Below, one piece after another: positions 17,701 through 25,373 of a stretch of DNA of 41,489 bases. Below the pieces are notes generated by a model. The model had not been told where the DNA came from and ran no database searches. It saw only the letters and a list, made by a program, of their open reading frames with translations. The number at the start of each line of letters is the position of its first letter. Position 1 is the stretch's first letter. The translations under genes and the position numbers were made by a program. Origin of the DNA: Bacteroidales bacterium (GTDB lineage: Bacteria > Bacteroidota > Bacteroidia > Bacteroidales > UBA932); contig JAFZWV010000016.1 of NCBI GenBank assembly GCA_017617035.1, positions 1 to 41,489 on the forward strand, given 5' to 3'.

Positions 17701-19694
17701 TACTCGCCTTTTTCGAGCTTAGACTTGAGGGCTGCGAGAGCGTCGATGTCGCCGAGAGTTGTCTTCTCAACGTTTGCGTTGACGTTCTTAACTGCCTTCT
17801 TGGTCGCGGCTGCCTCGGAAGCAACTGCCTTTTCCTTGGCCTCCTGATAGGTGCGGAGGTGGGAAACAAGCACGCTCTTGGTGCTGCGGCGGAGTTCGAC
17901 AACCTTGAAAGGAAGGGTCTCGCCTACGACAGCGGTCTTACCGTCTTCCTTGACGAGGTCGCGGTTGAACGCGAAGCCTTCGGTCTCGGAATCAAGGGTG
18001 ATGGTAGCGCCCTTGTCGGTAGTGCTGGCAACAGTACCTTCGACGACCTTACCCACAGGGTACTTAGCCTCGATAGCATCCCAAGGGTTGGGAGTAAGCT
18101 GTTTGTGGCCAAGGCTGAGTTTGTGGTTGGTCTCGTCGCACTCGAGGATCACAACGTCGATTTCGTCGCCGGGGTTGACAAGCTCTGAAGGATGCTTGAT
18201 CTTGTTCCAGCTCAGATCGCTGATGTGGATGAGTCCCTCGACACTGTCTTCAAGCTGGGCGAATACGCCGAAGCTTGTGATGTTGCGAACGACTGCTTTG
18301 TGCTGGCTTCCAACAGGATACTTCTCCTTGATGTTGTCCCAAGGGTTGGAAGTAAGCTGCTTCATACCGAGAGACATCTTGCGAGCCTCACGGTCGAGGG
18401 TGAGGATCTGGGCCTCAACTTCGTCACCGACCTTGAGGAAGTCCTGAGCGGAGTGGAGACGGGTGCTCCAAGACATCTCAGAGACATGGACAAGACCTTC
18501 GACACCGGGCTCGATCTCGATGAATGCGCCGTAGTCGGCGATCAGGATAACCTTACCAGTGACCTTGTCACCAACCTTGAGGTTGGGATCGAGGTTGTCC
18601 CAAGGATGAGGGGTGAGCTGCTTGAGTCCAAGAGCGATCCTCTTCTGCTGATCGTTGAAGTCGAGAACGACCACCTTGATCTTCTCGCCAAGCGAGACGA
18701 CCTTCTCGGGGTGGTTGATACGACCCCAGGAGAGATCGGTGATGTGGATGAGACCGTCCACTCCGCCAAGGTCCACGAACACACCGTAATTGGTAATGTT
18801 CTTGACCTCGCCTTCGAGGACCTGACCCTTCTCCAGCTTTCCGATGAGCTCGGCCCTCTTAGCCTCCTGCTCAGCCTCGAGCAGTGCTTTGTGGGACACG
18901 ACCACATTGTGGAACTCCTGGTTGATCTTGACGATCTTGAAGTCTATCGTCTGACCTACATACTGATCGTAATCATGGATAGGCTTGATATCGATGTGGG
19001 AACCGGGAAGGAAAGCTTCGATACCGAATACGTCTACGATCATACCGCCCTTTGTGCGGGTCTTCACATAGCCCTTGACGATCTCGTCCTTCTCGAATGC
19101 CTCGCTGACGCGGTCCCAGGACTTGAGAGCGCGGGCCTTCTTGTGGGAAAGCACGAGCTGGCCCTTCTTGTCCTCGGCCGACTCTACGAATACTTCTACC
19201 TTGTCACCAACCTTAAGGTCAGGGTTGTAGCGGAAATCCGCTGCGGAGATAACACCCTCGCTCTTACCGCCGATGGAGACGATAACTTCGCGCTTGTTGA
19301 TCTCGGTGACTTCACCTTCGACTACTTCATTCTCAACGACCTTGTTGAGTGTGGCATTGTAAGCGTCCTCGACTGCGGTTTTATCCTCAGTTGCATAGAC
19401 ACCACCCTGCTCGAATGCTTCCCAATCGAAATCCTTAGGATCGATAGACGCATTGAGGCGTGCGGGTTTTACTTCTGCCTTAGGCGCAACCTCTTCTGCC
19501 TTGGGCTCCTCGGCCTTCGCGGCTTTGGTAGCTCTGGGCTTCTTAGCCTTGGGGGCTTCTTCGACTGCGGGTGCCTCCTCTACGGGAGCTGCTGCGGTCT
19601 CTTCTACTGCTACGGGAGCGGCCTCCACTACGGGAGCCTCTTCTGCCTTGACAGCCTTCTTACGGGTTGCGGGTTTCTTTGTTGTTTCTGCCAT
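17700..19694 (-). CDS. rpsA: 30S ribosomal protein S1
   Basis: A 664-aa S1 protein with six S1 RNA-binding repeats; repeats 3-5 are the clearest (GVFVDLGGVDGLIHITDLSW, GAFIEIEPGVEGLVHVSEMSW in part, GVFAQLEDSVEGLIHISDLSW in part). S1 brings mRNA to the 30S subunit, which matters in a genome with few Shine-Dalgarno sites. An Ala/Glu/Lys/Pro-rich N-terminal extension of about 85 residues precedes the first repeat, as in other Bacteroidota. The ATG at 19694 (MAETTKKPATRKK) was chosen over in-frame upstream codons that fall in the leader. A TACATTTG -7 box (19782-19789) implies a leader of about 85 nt with a GC hairpin at its start. Coupled to rnz by TAATG. Confidence 0.96.
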   Translation of the reverse strand: MAETTKKPATRKKAVKAEEAPVVEAAPVAVEETAAAPVEEAPAVEEAPKAKKPRATKAAKAEEPKAEEVAPKAEVKPARLNASIDPKDFDWEAFEQGGVYATEDKTAVEDAYNATLNKVVENEVVEGEVTEINKREVIVSIGGKSEGVISAADFRYNPDLKVGDKVEVFVESAEDKKGQLVLSHKKARALKSWDRVSEAFEKDEIVKGYVKTRTKGGMIVDVFGIEAFLPGSHIDIKPIHDYDQYVGQTIDFKIVKINQEFHNVVVSHKALLEAEQEAKRAELIGKLEKGQVLEGEVKNITNYGVFVDLGGVDGLIHITDLSWGRINHPEKVVSLGEKIKVVVLDFNDQQKRIALGLKQLTPHPWDNLDPNLKVGDKVTGKVILIADYGAFIEIEPGVEGLVHVSEMSWSTRLHSAQDFLKVGDEVEAQILTLDREARKMSLGMKQLTSNPWDNIKEKYPVGSQHKAVVRNITSFGVFAQLEDSVEGLIHISDLSWNKIKHPSELVNPGDEIDVVILECDETNHKLSLGHKQLTPNPWDAIEAKYPVGKVVEGTVASTTDKGATITLDSETEGFAFNRDLVKEDGKTAVVGETLPFKVVELRRSTKSVLVSHLRTYQEAKEKAVASEAAATKKAVKNVNANVEKTTLGDIDALAALKSKLEKGE

Positions 19695-19749
19695 AATTGT
19701 GGCATTGATAATTAAAGGGTTAAACTTAAAACACAGGCTTTCCGTCTCG

Positions 19750-19789
19750 TTCGCGCGCTCGCGCTCGGCGCGAAAAGCGGGCAAATGTA
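19750..19789 (-). promoter_or_regulatory. rpsA promoter and leader hairpin
   Basis: On the minus strand TACATTTG (19782-19789) is a full -7 box, with TTGC about 19 bp upstream as a partial -33 box. The transcript would begin near 19777 and at once form the hairpin TTCGCGC / GCGCGAA (19750-19756 with 19768-19774). The rest of the leader is AT-rich up to the ATG. S1 represses its own synthesis in many bacteria, so the leader is a candidate for that; this is inference. Confidence 0.5.
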
Positions 19790-19801
19790 GCAAAAGTTTT
19801 T

Positions 19802-19809
19802 TACCTTTG
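19802..19809 (+). promoter_or_regulatory. -7 box TACCTTTG of the YczE/YitT-like gene
   Basis: A full TAnnTTTG match 7 nt before the ATG at 19817, implying a leaderless or near-leaderless transcript. It lies 12 bp from the divergent rpsA -7 box, so the two promoters overlap. No clear -33 TTTG is present. Confidence 0.5.
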
Positions 19810-19816
19810 CAACTGT

Positions 19817-20512
19817 ATGAAGATTAAAGAGATACTTGGAAGATATTCGACCGCAACCGTCGGCCTCCTGTTTATTGCGCTCGGAATCGCCTTTTCGGTG
19901 AAGTCAAACCTCGGTGTAAGCGCGTTGAACAGCGTGCAATATGCCCTTGCCGTAAAGTATCCCCGTTTCTCTTTCGGAGACTATAACTTCGGGCTGTTCT
20001 CCCTTTTCATTTTTGTGCAGCTCGCACTCCTTCGCAGGAACTTCAAATTGATTGACCTTCTTCAACTCGTAGCCAATTTCATTTTGAGCTACATGGTCGA
20101 CAATTTCAACTGGATTTTCGATCACCTCGGTCTGATACCCGAATCGATTCTCATGCGCTATGTCTTCATACTTCTGTGTTGCATCCTTACCGCCTTCGGA
20201 ATTTCTATCGAGGTGGCCGCCGGGGCGTGGATGCTTCCCGCAGAAATGACGGTTAACGCATTTACCAGGACTCTTGGTGGTAAGTTTAGAAATAACAAGG
20301 TACTAATGGACAGCACACTTGTAGCAATAGCAGTAGTGCTTTGCATAGTGTGGTTCAACAACTGGCTCGGTCCCGAGGCACAGCCTATTCTTGGCTGGGG
20401 AACAGTTATATCAGCGGTGTTGATCGGCATCATTATGAAGCTGACCGACCCGCTTGTAAACAGATTCGTTATCAGGTCAAGAGCCCGGAGAATCTACAGG
20501 CTCAGAGGTTAA
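19817..20512 (+). CDS. YczE/YitT-like integral membrane protein
   Basis: A 231-aa protein with five or six hydrophobic segments (about 12-35, 55-75, 80-100, 110-135, 165-180, 190-210) and the family phrase GIAFSVKSNLGVSALNSVQYAL near the start. The YczE/YyaS/YitT group (DUF6198-like) are inner-membrane proteins of unknown transport or accessory function. The C-terminus is basic and cytoplasmic by the positive-inside rule. It is a single gene between divergent rpsA and convergent GH2, and its stop overlaps the end of the GH2 gene by 11 nt. No terminator is seen. No substrate can be proposed from sequence. Confidence 0.75.
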   Translation: MKIKEILGRYSTATVGLLFIALGIAFSVKSNLGVSALNSVQYALAVKYPRFSFGDYNFGLFSLFIFVQLALLRRNFKLIDLLQLVANFILSYMVDNFNWIFDHLGLIPESILMRYVFILLCCILTAFGISIEVAAGAWMLPAEMTVNAFTRTLGGKFRNNKVLMDSTLVAIAVVLCIVWFNNWLGPEAQPILGWGTVISAVLIGIIMKLTDPLVNRFVIRSRARRIYRLRG

Positions 20513-22988
20513 ATCCTTCGACAGTAATCTGAGGCTGACCCTTGCAGTCAGCCTTTTTTATTTCTACCGTCAGGATACGGGTTTCGCCCGGCATGAGGTG
20601 GATGTAGTTGTCGGACCAGAAGGCCGGCAGGACACGCTCGCCGCGCGCGTCCCGCGCCACTGCGTGGAGCATCAAAGCCGGCACTTCGCCTATATTCTCA
20701 AGCAGGTAAGTTACTTGCCATGCATCTCCCAGATCGTCGATAGTTCCTCCCGCCGACAGGGTCGCCAGCGGTAGCTGGGTCAGAGCGCGGAAGTTGTACT
20801 CTTCCCTTCCCTGGACATAGAAATTGGTACCAAGAGTCCTGTCGTTTTCGGCGATTTCGAGCCTGAGGTAGCAGACATCTCCGAACGAATCCGGATATGC
20901 CAGATCCATCACCTCAACCGTAGTATCTTCAGTAGAAGCTATCACCGCCGTCTGCAGACTGATCTCCTTGCCCCACATGTCGAGCCACTGGGCCGCGACC
21001 TTAAGAACGGGATGCCTGCCCGCGCAGAGGTTCACCACTTCGACCTTCTTAGTCAGAGGATTATACTGGACATGGAGCGGTTCGCAGCCCTTCTTGCAGC
21101 CGAAGTACGAGGCTGTCGGATCGAACCAGTAATCGTAGGTGCTCCATACCATCGACGGCCATGCCGGATGGCTCATCCAGAGAAGCAGCCCGCGGCGCTC
21201 GCGGCTTCGGCCCTCGAAGATGGCGCGGTAGCCGTCGTAGTTAACCCACTGAGCGAGCTTGCAGAACTGCTCGGCGCTCTCGGGCTCGCCAAACGCGCGC
21301 TCAACCGCTTCGTTTACCGTCCGGCAGGTCTGCGCGGAGGCGAGCACGAAGTCGTGCAGCCCCCAGACGTCGTTCTGCGGCCAGAGATGCTCGGCCGACA
21401 GCATGCGCGTAAGGCTTTCGTAGTTCAGGATGTTGGGCATGCCGCGCTCGCTGTGGATGCGGTCCTGGCCCCAGAGGCCGAAGGTCTCGGTCGGGTACTT
21501 GAAGTTATATGGGCCATAGCCGCTGACCAGCCCGGTCGCGGAATGCGGGATATAGATGATGTCGGGGTGCAGCTGGCTGACCGTGGCGCTAAGGGCGGAG
21601 TCCAGCGATGCGGGCGGCATGCCTTCGTTGCGGCCGCAGTAGAGACCGATCGAAGGGTGGCGGCGTATGCGGGCGACGAAGTCCTTGGCATTGGCCATGA
21701 ACATGGCCTCGTCTGCCGGGTCCGGGCCGTCTGCCGGGTTCGCGAGCCAGAAGTCCTGCCAGACCATGATGCCGTAGCGGTCGCACGCGTCGAAGAAGGC
21801 CTCCGCGCCCGTCTGGCCTACCCAGTTGCGGATCATGGTGAAGTTCTGCTCGGCGTGGTACCGGACGGCAATGTCGTACTCACGCTCGCCGTAGCGCAGG
21901 AGCAGCTCGGGGAAGCCCCAGTTGCCGCCCTTGCCGCTGAAACGCCGGCCGTTGACAAAGAGCGTCAGGCGTCCGTCGTCGGTGTTCCATGTCATCTGCC
22001 GAATGCCGGCCTTGAAGGCGGTGCGGTCGCTCTCGCGCTTGCCGTCGTAAAGCTTTAGGGAGACGTCGTAGAGGTGCTGCGCGCCATAGCCATTGGGCCA
22101 CCAGAGCTCGGGGTCATGGACATCGACCAGGGCCGAGAGGTCGCGGGACTCGCCCGGGGCCAGGTTCTCCTTGACCGTGAACGAGTAGCCGCCGAACTTG
22201 CCCGTAAGGACGGCCGTTTTCTTCTTTCGCGAGGAGTTGGTCACCCTCGCGCCCACAGTCACCTTCGCCCATGTCGTGTCGGGCAGGTTGAGCTCGCTGC
22301 GCATGAACGGGTCGCTCACCGTCAGGGCGCCGGTCGAAGTCAGGTAGACGTCGCCCCAGATGCCGATGTCGCGCCCGGGCACGGTCGGGATCCAGTCCCA
22401 GCCCACGGTCGGATGGAAGGTGGGGTTATCCAGGCCGAGGATGCCGCCGTTGCCGACATGGTGCTGAAGGTCGACGGGGTGAACTTCGCCCGGGTTAGCG
22501 TTGGGGATTATCTTTACGGCGAGGGTGTTTTTTTGTCGCACGATGCCGGTGATGTCGAACTTTGCGCGAGTGAATGCGCCTTCGATGGCGCCGAGTTTTT
22601 TACCGTTGAGCCAGACTTCGGCCTTCCAGTTGATGCCGTCGAAGGTGAGCCAGACTTTGTCTGAGACGAAGGTCGGCGGGACTTTGAACTCCACCCTGTA
22701 CCAGAACTCGCTGTTGAAGTAAGCCTCGGGAATGAGGTTGATGTTGTCGTCGTAGGTGGGCTCGGGGACCTCGCCAGCCTCCACGAAACTGGTAAGGACT
22801 GTTCCGGGGACCCTGGCGCGCATCCACTCCGAGTCGTCGAACTTGCGGGAGCTAATCTGAGCGGGCAGCGCTTCGACTTCGGAGGCCTGCTGGAGAGTCC
22901 ATTCATCTCCCTTGAGGTCCAGACGCGCGCTACGGTCGGGTGAAAGGGTGATTATGAAAAGAACCGCGGTAAGGAGGGTTTTCAGCAT
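20502..22988 (-). CDS. GH2 glycoside hydrolase (beta-mannosidase/exo-beta-glucosaminidase-like)
   Basis: An 828-aa secreted enzyme with a signal peptide of about 17-21 residues. A jelly-roll sugar-binding domain (about 40-200, FWYRVEFKVPP and WLTFDGINWKAEVWLNGKKLG), an Ig-like domain, and a TIM barrel (about 330-620) follow. The likely acid/base is Glu455 in YCGRNEG and the nucleophile Glu514 in HSERGMPN; the barrel also has RNWVGQTG and VWQDFWLANP. These motifs fit the branch of GH2 with exo-beta-glucosaminidases and mannosyl-glycoprotein endo-beta-mannosidases, so it acts on beta-linked mannose or glucosamine, probably in the periplasm. It begins 3 nt after pnuC, suggesting one transcript. 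Confidence 0.88.
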   Translation of the reverse strand: MLKTLLTAVLFIITLSPDRSARLDLKGDEWTLQQASEVEALPAQISSRKFDDSEWMRARVPGTVLTSFVEAGEVPEPTYDDNINLIPEAYFNSEFWYRVEFKVPPTFVSDKVWLTFDGINWKAEVWLNGKKLGAIEGAFTRAKFDITGIVRQKNTLAVKIIPNANPGEVHPVDLQHHVGNGGILGLDNPTFHPTVGWDWIPTVPGRDIGIWGDVYLTSTGALTVSDPFMRSELNLPDTTWAKVTVGARVTNSSRKKKTAVLTGKFGGYSFTVKENLAPGESRDLSALVDVHDPELWWPNGYGAQHLYDVSLKLYDGKRESDRTAFKAGIRQMTWNTDDGRLTLFVNGRRFSGKGGNWGFPELLLRYGEREYDIAVRYHAEQNFTMIRNWVGQTGAEAFFDACDRYGIMVWQDFWLANPADGPDPADEAMFMANAKDFVARIRRHPSIGLYCGRNEGMPPASLDSALSATVSQLHPDIIYIPHSATGLVSGYGPYNFKYPTETFGLWGQDRIHSERGMPNILNYESLTRMLSAEHLWPQNDVWGLHDFVLASAQTCRTVNEAVERAFGEPESAEQFCKLAQWVNYDGYRAIFEGRSRERRGLLLWMSHPAWPSMVWSTYDYWFDPTASYFGCKKGCEPLHVQYNPLTKKVEVVNLCAGRHPVLKVAAQWLDMWGKEISLQTAVIASTEDTTVEVMDLAYPDSFGDVCYLRLEIAENDRTLGTNFYVQGREEYNFRALTQLPLATLSAGGTIDDLGDAWQVTYLLENIGEVPALMLHAVARDARGERVLPAFWSDNYIHLMPGETRILTVEIKKADCKGQPQITVEGFNL

Positions 22989-22991
22989 CTT

Positions 22992-23561
22992 TTATACGTA
23001 TTTTCCGAGCTTGTGCCAGTGAAGAAAGCCGTTGATTGCCGCGAGTACGTAAACCGCGTAAAGTCCGGCCATCCAGTACAGGCCCTGGGTGAGACAAAGT
23101 ATGAGGGTGAGGGTATCTGCGACTATCCAGATGACCCAGTTTTCTATATACGAGTTTGCGAGCCACCAGCAGCCTACCACTCCGAATATGCCTATGATAC
23201 CGTCCATGACGGGGGCGGGATCGCCGAGGGCTCTGAGGAGTTGAATGAGGGCGAAGCCTCCTATTATTGTTATGAGAATGCTGATGATGAAGATGGTTTT
23301 GGTGGGTTTGTTCAGATGAAGCTCGCCGTCTTCGACCTTTTTGGAGTCCCTCAGCCAGGCGTAGATTCCCCAGAAAGCCATCAGGATGTAATAGATATTG
23401 AGCCCGAAGTTGGCCCAGAGGTGGCCTGCGTAGAATGTGATTGCGGCGGCTACGCAGCTAAGGATATCCACCGGCCACATCCAGTTGCTCTGCCTGATCT
23501 GGAGCCAGACATAGACGAGTCCCGAGACGAGGGTGAAGATTTCCAAAAACTGAAGGAACAT
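22992..23561 (-). CDS. pnuC: PnuC-family vitamin-precursor transporter
   Basis: A 189-aa inner-membrane protein with about seven hydrophobic segments. PnuC signs are the N-terminal hydrophobic MFLQFLEIFTLVSGLVYVWL, NIYYILMAFWGIYAWLR in the third segment, and ENWVIWIVADTLTLILC. PnuC proteins take up nicotinamide riboside (PnuT and PnuX take thiamine or riboflavin) by facilitated diffusion; which one applies here is not certain, and no TPP or FMN riboswitch is seen upstream. The ATG at 23561 was chosen because the in-frame extension upstream runs into recR on the other strand. TATATTTG lies 4 nt before it, so the message is probably leaderless. The GH2 gene follows after 3 nt. Confidence 0.88.
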   Translation of the reverse strand: MFLQFLEIFTLVSGLVYVWLQIRQSNWMWPVDILSCVAAAITFYAGHLWANFGLNIYYILMAFWGIYAWLRDSKKVEDGELHLNKPTKTIFIISILITIIGGFALIQLLRALGDPAPVMDGIIGIFGVVGCWWLANSYIENWVIWIVADTLTLILCLTQGLYWMAGLYAVYVLAAINGFLHWHKLGKYV

Positions 23562-23565
23562 ATCA

Positions 23566-23583
23566 CAAATATAGTTATCTTTA
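23566..23583. promoter_or_regulatory. Divergent pnuC/recR -7 boxes
   Basis: On the minus strand TATATTTG (23566-23573) ends 4 nt before the pnuC ATG. On the plus strand TATCTTTA (23576-23583, one mismatch to TAnnTTTG) ends 9 nt before the recR ATG. Both imply very short or no leaders, within a 31-bp intergenic region. Confidence 0.5.
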
Positions 23584-23592
23584 CGTGGATTT

Positions 23593-24210
23593 ATGTCAGC
23601 TGTAGATAAATATCCCTCGCAAGTACTCCAAGACGCCGTAGACGCTATCAGCTCACTCCCCGGAGTGGGTTCGAGAAGCGCTTTAAGGCTTGCTTTGAGT
23701 TTACTTGGGCGTCCTGCCGAAGAGATCAGCCAGTTTGCCGGCGCGATCGGCAGGCTCGCCACCGACGTGCATTACTGCAAGCGGTGCATGATGATCGCCG
23801 ACGGCGAGCTCTGCCCCATCTGCGCCGACTCCAAGCGGGATCAGTCTTTAGTGTGCGTTGTCGCTACGATCCGAGATGTGTTGAGTATTGAGGCGACAGG
23901 GCAGTATTTCGGAGTGTACCACGTCCTCGGAGGCATCATCTCCCCTATCGACGGTATCGGTCCGTCGGATCTGAAGATAGCCGAACTTAAGGATCGCGTC
24001 ACTGCCGGCGGCGTATCTGAAGTGATTCTTGCTTTGAGCGGAGATGTCGAGGGAGAGACTACTTCATTCTATCTGTACAGGCAGCTCGCGCCGCTGGGCG
24101 TGAAGATCACGACCCTCGCGCGCGGCCTCGGCTTCGGCGACGATCTCGAATACGCCGACGCCCTGACTTTAGGCCGTTCAATTACAGGCCGTCAGCCGTT
24201 TAAGCCGTAA
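23593..24210 (+). CDS. recR: Recombination mediator RecR
   Basis: A 205-aa RecR of normal length. In order: a helix-hairpin-helix (LPGVGSRSALRLAL), a four-Cys zinc finger (CKRC and CPIC, about 62-77), a Toprim domain (LVCVVATIRDVLSIE with the acidic residue, then ALSGDVEGETTSFYL) and a C-terminal GLGFGDDLEYADALTLGRSI. With RecO and sometimes RecF it loads RecA on SSB-coated single-stranded DNA during gap repair. It is a single gene, divergent from pnuC and convergent with corA, separated from the latter by a bidirectional hairpin terminator. Confidence 0.96.
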   Translation: MSAVDKYPSQVLQDAVDAISSLPGVGSRSALRLALSLLGRPAEEISQFAGAIGRLATDVHYCKRCMMIADGELCPICADSKRDQSLVCVVATIRDVLSIEATGQYFGVYHVLGGIISPIDGIGPSDLKIAELKDRVTAGGVSEVILALSGDVEGETTSFYLYRQLAPLGVKITTLARGLGFGDDLEYADALTLGRSITGRQPFKP

Positions 24211-24239
24211 ACTTTCAAATTGTAATCCCCGCAGATGCA

Positions 24240-24283
24240 TTTTTCGACTTCTCCCCCTCAAAAAGGGGGGAGTAGTCCAAAAA
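24240..24283. terminator. Bidirectional terminator hairpin, family copy 3
   Basis: Arms CGACTTCTCCCCC and GGGGGGAGTAGTCC flanked by T5 and A5, closely related to 10023-10066 and 16858-16906. It lies between convergent recR and corA and touches the corA stop codon. Confidence 0.85.
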
Positions 24284-25231
24284 TTACATGAACTTTTTGC
24301 GGCGGAAGACCCAGACGAGGGCGGTGACGAGGATAGCCATCACCGCGAGGATCACGAGCCACATCCACTTGAAACCATCGAAGGGCAGCTTCACGTTCAT
24401 TCCGTAGAAGCTGGCGATGAGAGTCGCAGGCATGAGCAGAAGCGAAATGAGGGTAAAAGTCTTCATAATGCGGTTCTGCTCGAGGTTGATCATACCGACT
24501 ACAGTGTCCTGCAGGTACTCCAGACGCTCGAAGGAGAAGTTGATATGGTTGATAAGCGAAGCGATATCCTGAAGGATGACGCTGAATTTCTTATCGAGGG
24601 AATCCGGGAAAAGATCGCTCTTGAGGACGTTGCCGAGGATGCGCTGCTTATCCACCACGTTTTCGCGGATGAGCATTGCGTTCTCCTGCAGCTGGTTGAT
24701 ATCCAGGAGGAACTCCTCGTTGATGTCTTCCTGCTGGTTGATCCTCTTGCTGAACTGGCCGGTGTCCTGCGAGACGAGCTCGACGATATCGGCGTCGAGG
24801 TCAACCCTCTTGTCGATTATTTCCACGAATACATGGAATCCGTCAGGGAAAAGGTCGGGCCTTGCCTGAATCTTATTCCTGAGCAGATCGAAGCTTCGGA
24901 TAGGGATCTCACGAAGGGTCGTGAGAGTATGTTTAGTAAGAATGAAGGATACCGGATCCATCGACATTTCGTCGCCGGTCGGGGAAAGGAAGTTGGTGTT
25001 GGCAAAGATAAAGCCCGCCGTCTCGTAAAAACGGGACGAAGTCTCAATCTCTTCCGCCTGGCCGCGGTTCTGGATTTTGGTACCAAGAAATTCTTCCGCC
25101 GCTCTTTTTTCTTCACCGCTAGGGTCTTGAAGATCTATCCAGAGGACGTTTTCTTTGCTGATAGTCGCAAACTCCGTTTGGGACTGCGTAAGGAGTATCT
25201 CCTTACCTTGTCTGTAGAAAATTCTGATCAT
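24284..25231 (-). CDS. corA: CorA-family magnesium/divalent cation channel
   Basis: A 315-aa CorA-like protein: a long acidic and helical cytoplasmic domain (1-250), then two C-terminal membrane helices. The first ends in the selectivity signature GMNV (LIASFYGMNVKLPF) and the second is MWLVILAVMAILVTALVWV, followed by the basic tail RRKKFM. CorA pentamers conduct Mg2+ (some homologues Co2+, Ni2+ or Zn2+) into the cell. The ATG at 25231 is preceded on its strand by TACTTTTG (25317-25324), giving a leader of about 80 nt with a small hairpin. It converges with recR. Confidence 0.93.
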   Translation of the reverse strand: MIRIFYRQGKEILLTQSQTEFATISKENVLWIDLQDPSGEEKRAAEEFLGTKIQNRGQAEEIETSSRFYETAGFIFANTNFLSPTGDEMSMDPVSFILTKHTLTTLREIPIRSFDLLRNKIQARPDLFPDGFHVFVEIIDKRVDLDADIVELVSQDTGQFSKRINQQEDINEEFLLDINQLQENAMLIRENVVDKQRILGNVLKSDLFPDSLDKKFSVILQDIASLINHINFSFERLEYLQDTVVGMINLEQNRIMKTFTLISLLLMPATLIASFYGMNVKLPFDGFKWMWLVILAVMAILVTALVWVFRRKKFM

Positions 25232-25290
25232 TTGCCTTCCTGCTTGTTCCCGGCATTTTGTCGGAAGGGGTTAATACTTACGGGTTAGTC

Positions 25291-25324
25291 GGACTACACG
25301 GAGAAGTCCGGCGCGGCAAAAGTA
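25291..25324 (-). promoter_or_regulatory. corA promoter and leader hairpin
   Basis: On the minus strand ATTG and TACTTTTG (25317-25324) are 19 bp apart, a good match to the Bacteroidota promoter. Just downstream, GGACT and AGTCC (within 25291-25309) form a small hairpin whose arms resemble those of the dispersed terminator family. The leader is about 80 nt, unusually long for this window. It does not look like an M-box. Confidence 0.5.
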
Positions 25325-25373
25325 GGTATTTTTTCTAAAAGGACAATACCCCCTTTACAAAAAAGTTGGGATA

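Noticed and set aside
18192-19715. A 507-codon open frame antisense to rpsA
   Set aside because: It mirrors the codon pattern of a highly expressed GC-rich gene; the translation has no domain-like features and rpsA with six S1 repeats clearly owns the region.
21012-22058. A 348-codon open frame antisense to the GH2 gene
   Set aside because: The Arg/Val/Ala-rich product is typical of reverse-frame reading of GC-rich genes.
23562-23762. An N-terminal extension of pnuC
   Set aside because: It lies over recR coding sequence and the pnuC -7 box; PnuC begins at the first membrane helix.
25231-25324. An M-box Mg2+ riboswitch ahead of corA
   Set aside because: The leader of about 80 nt is too short and lacks the M-box helices.
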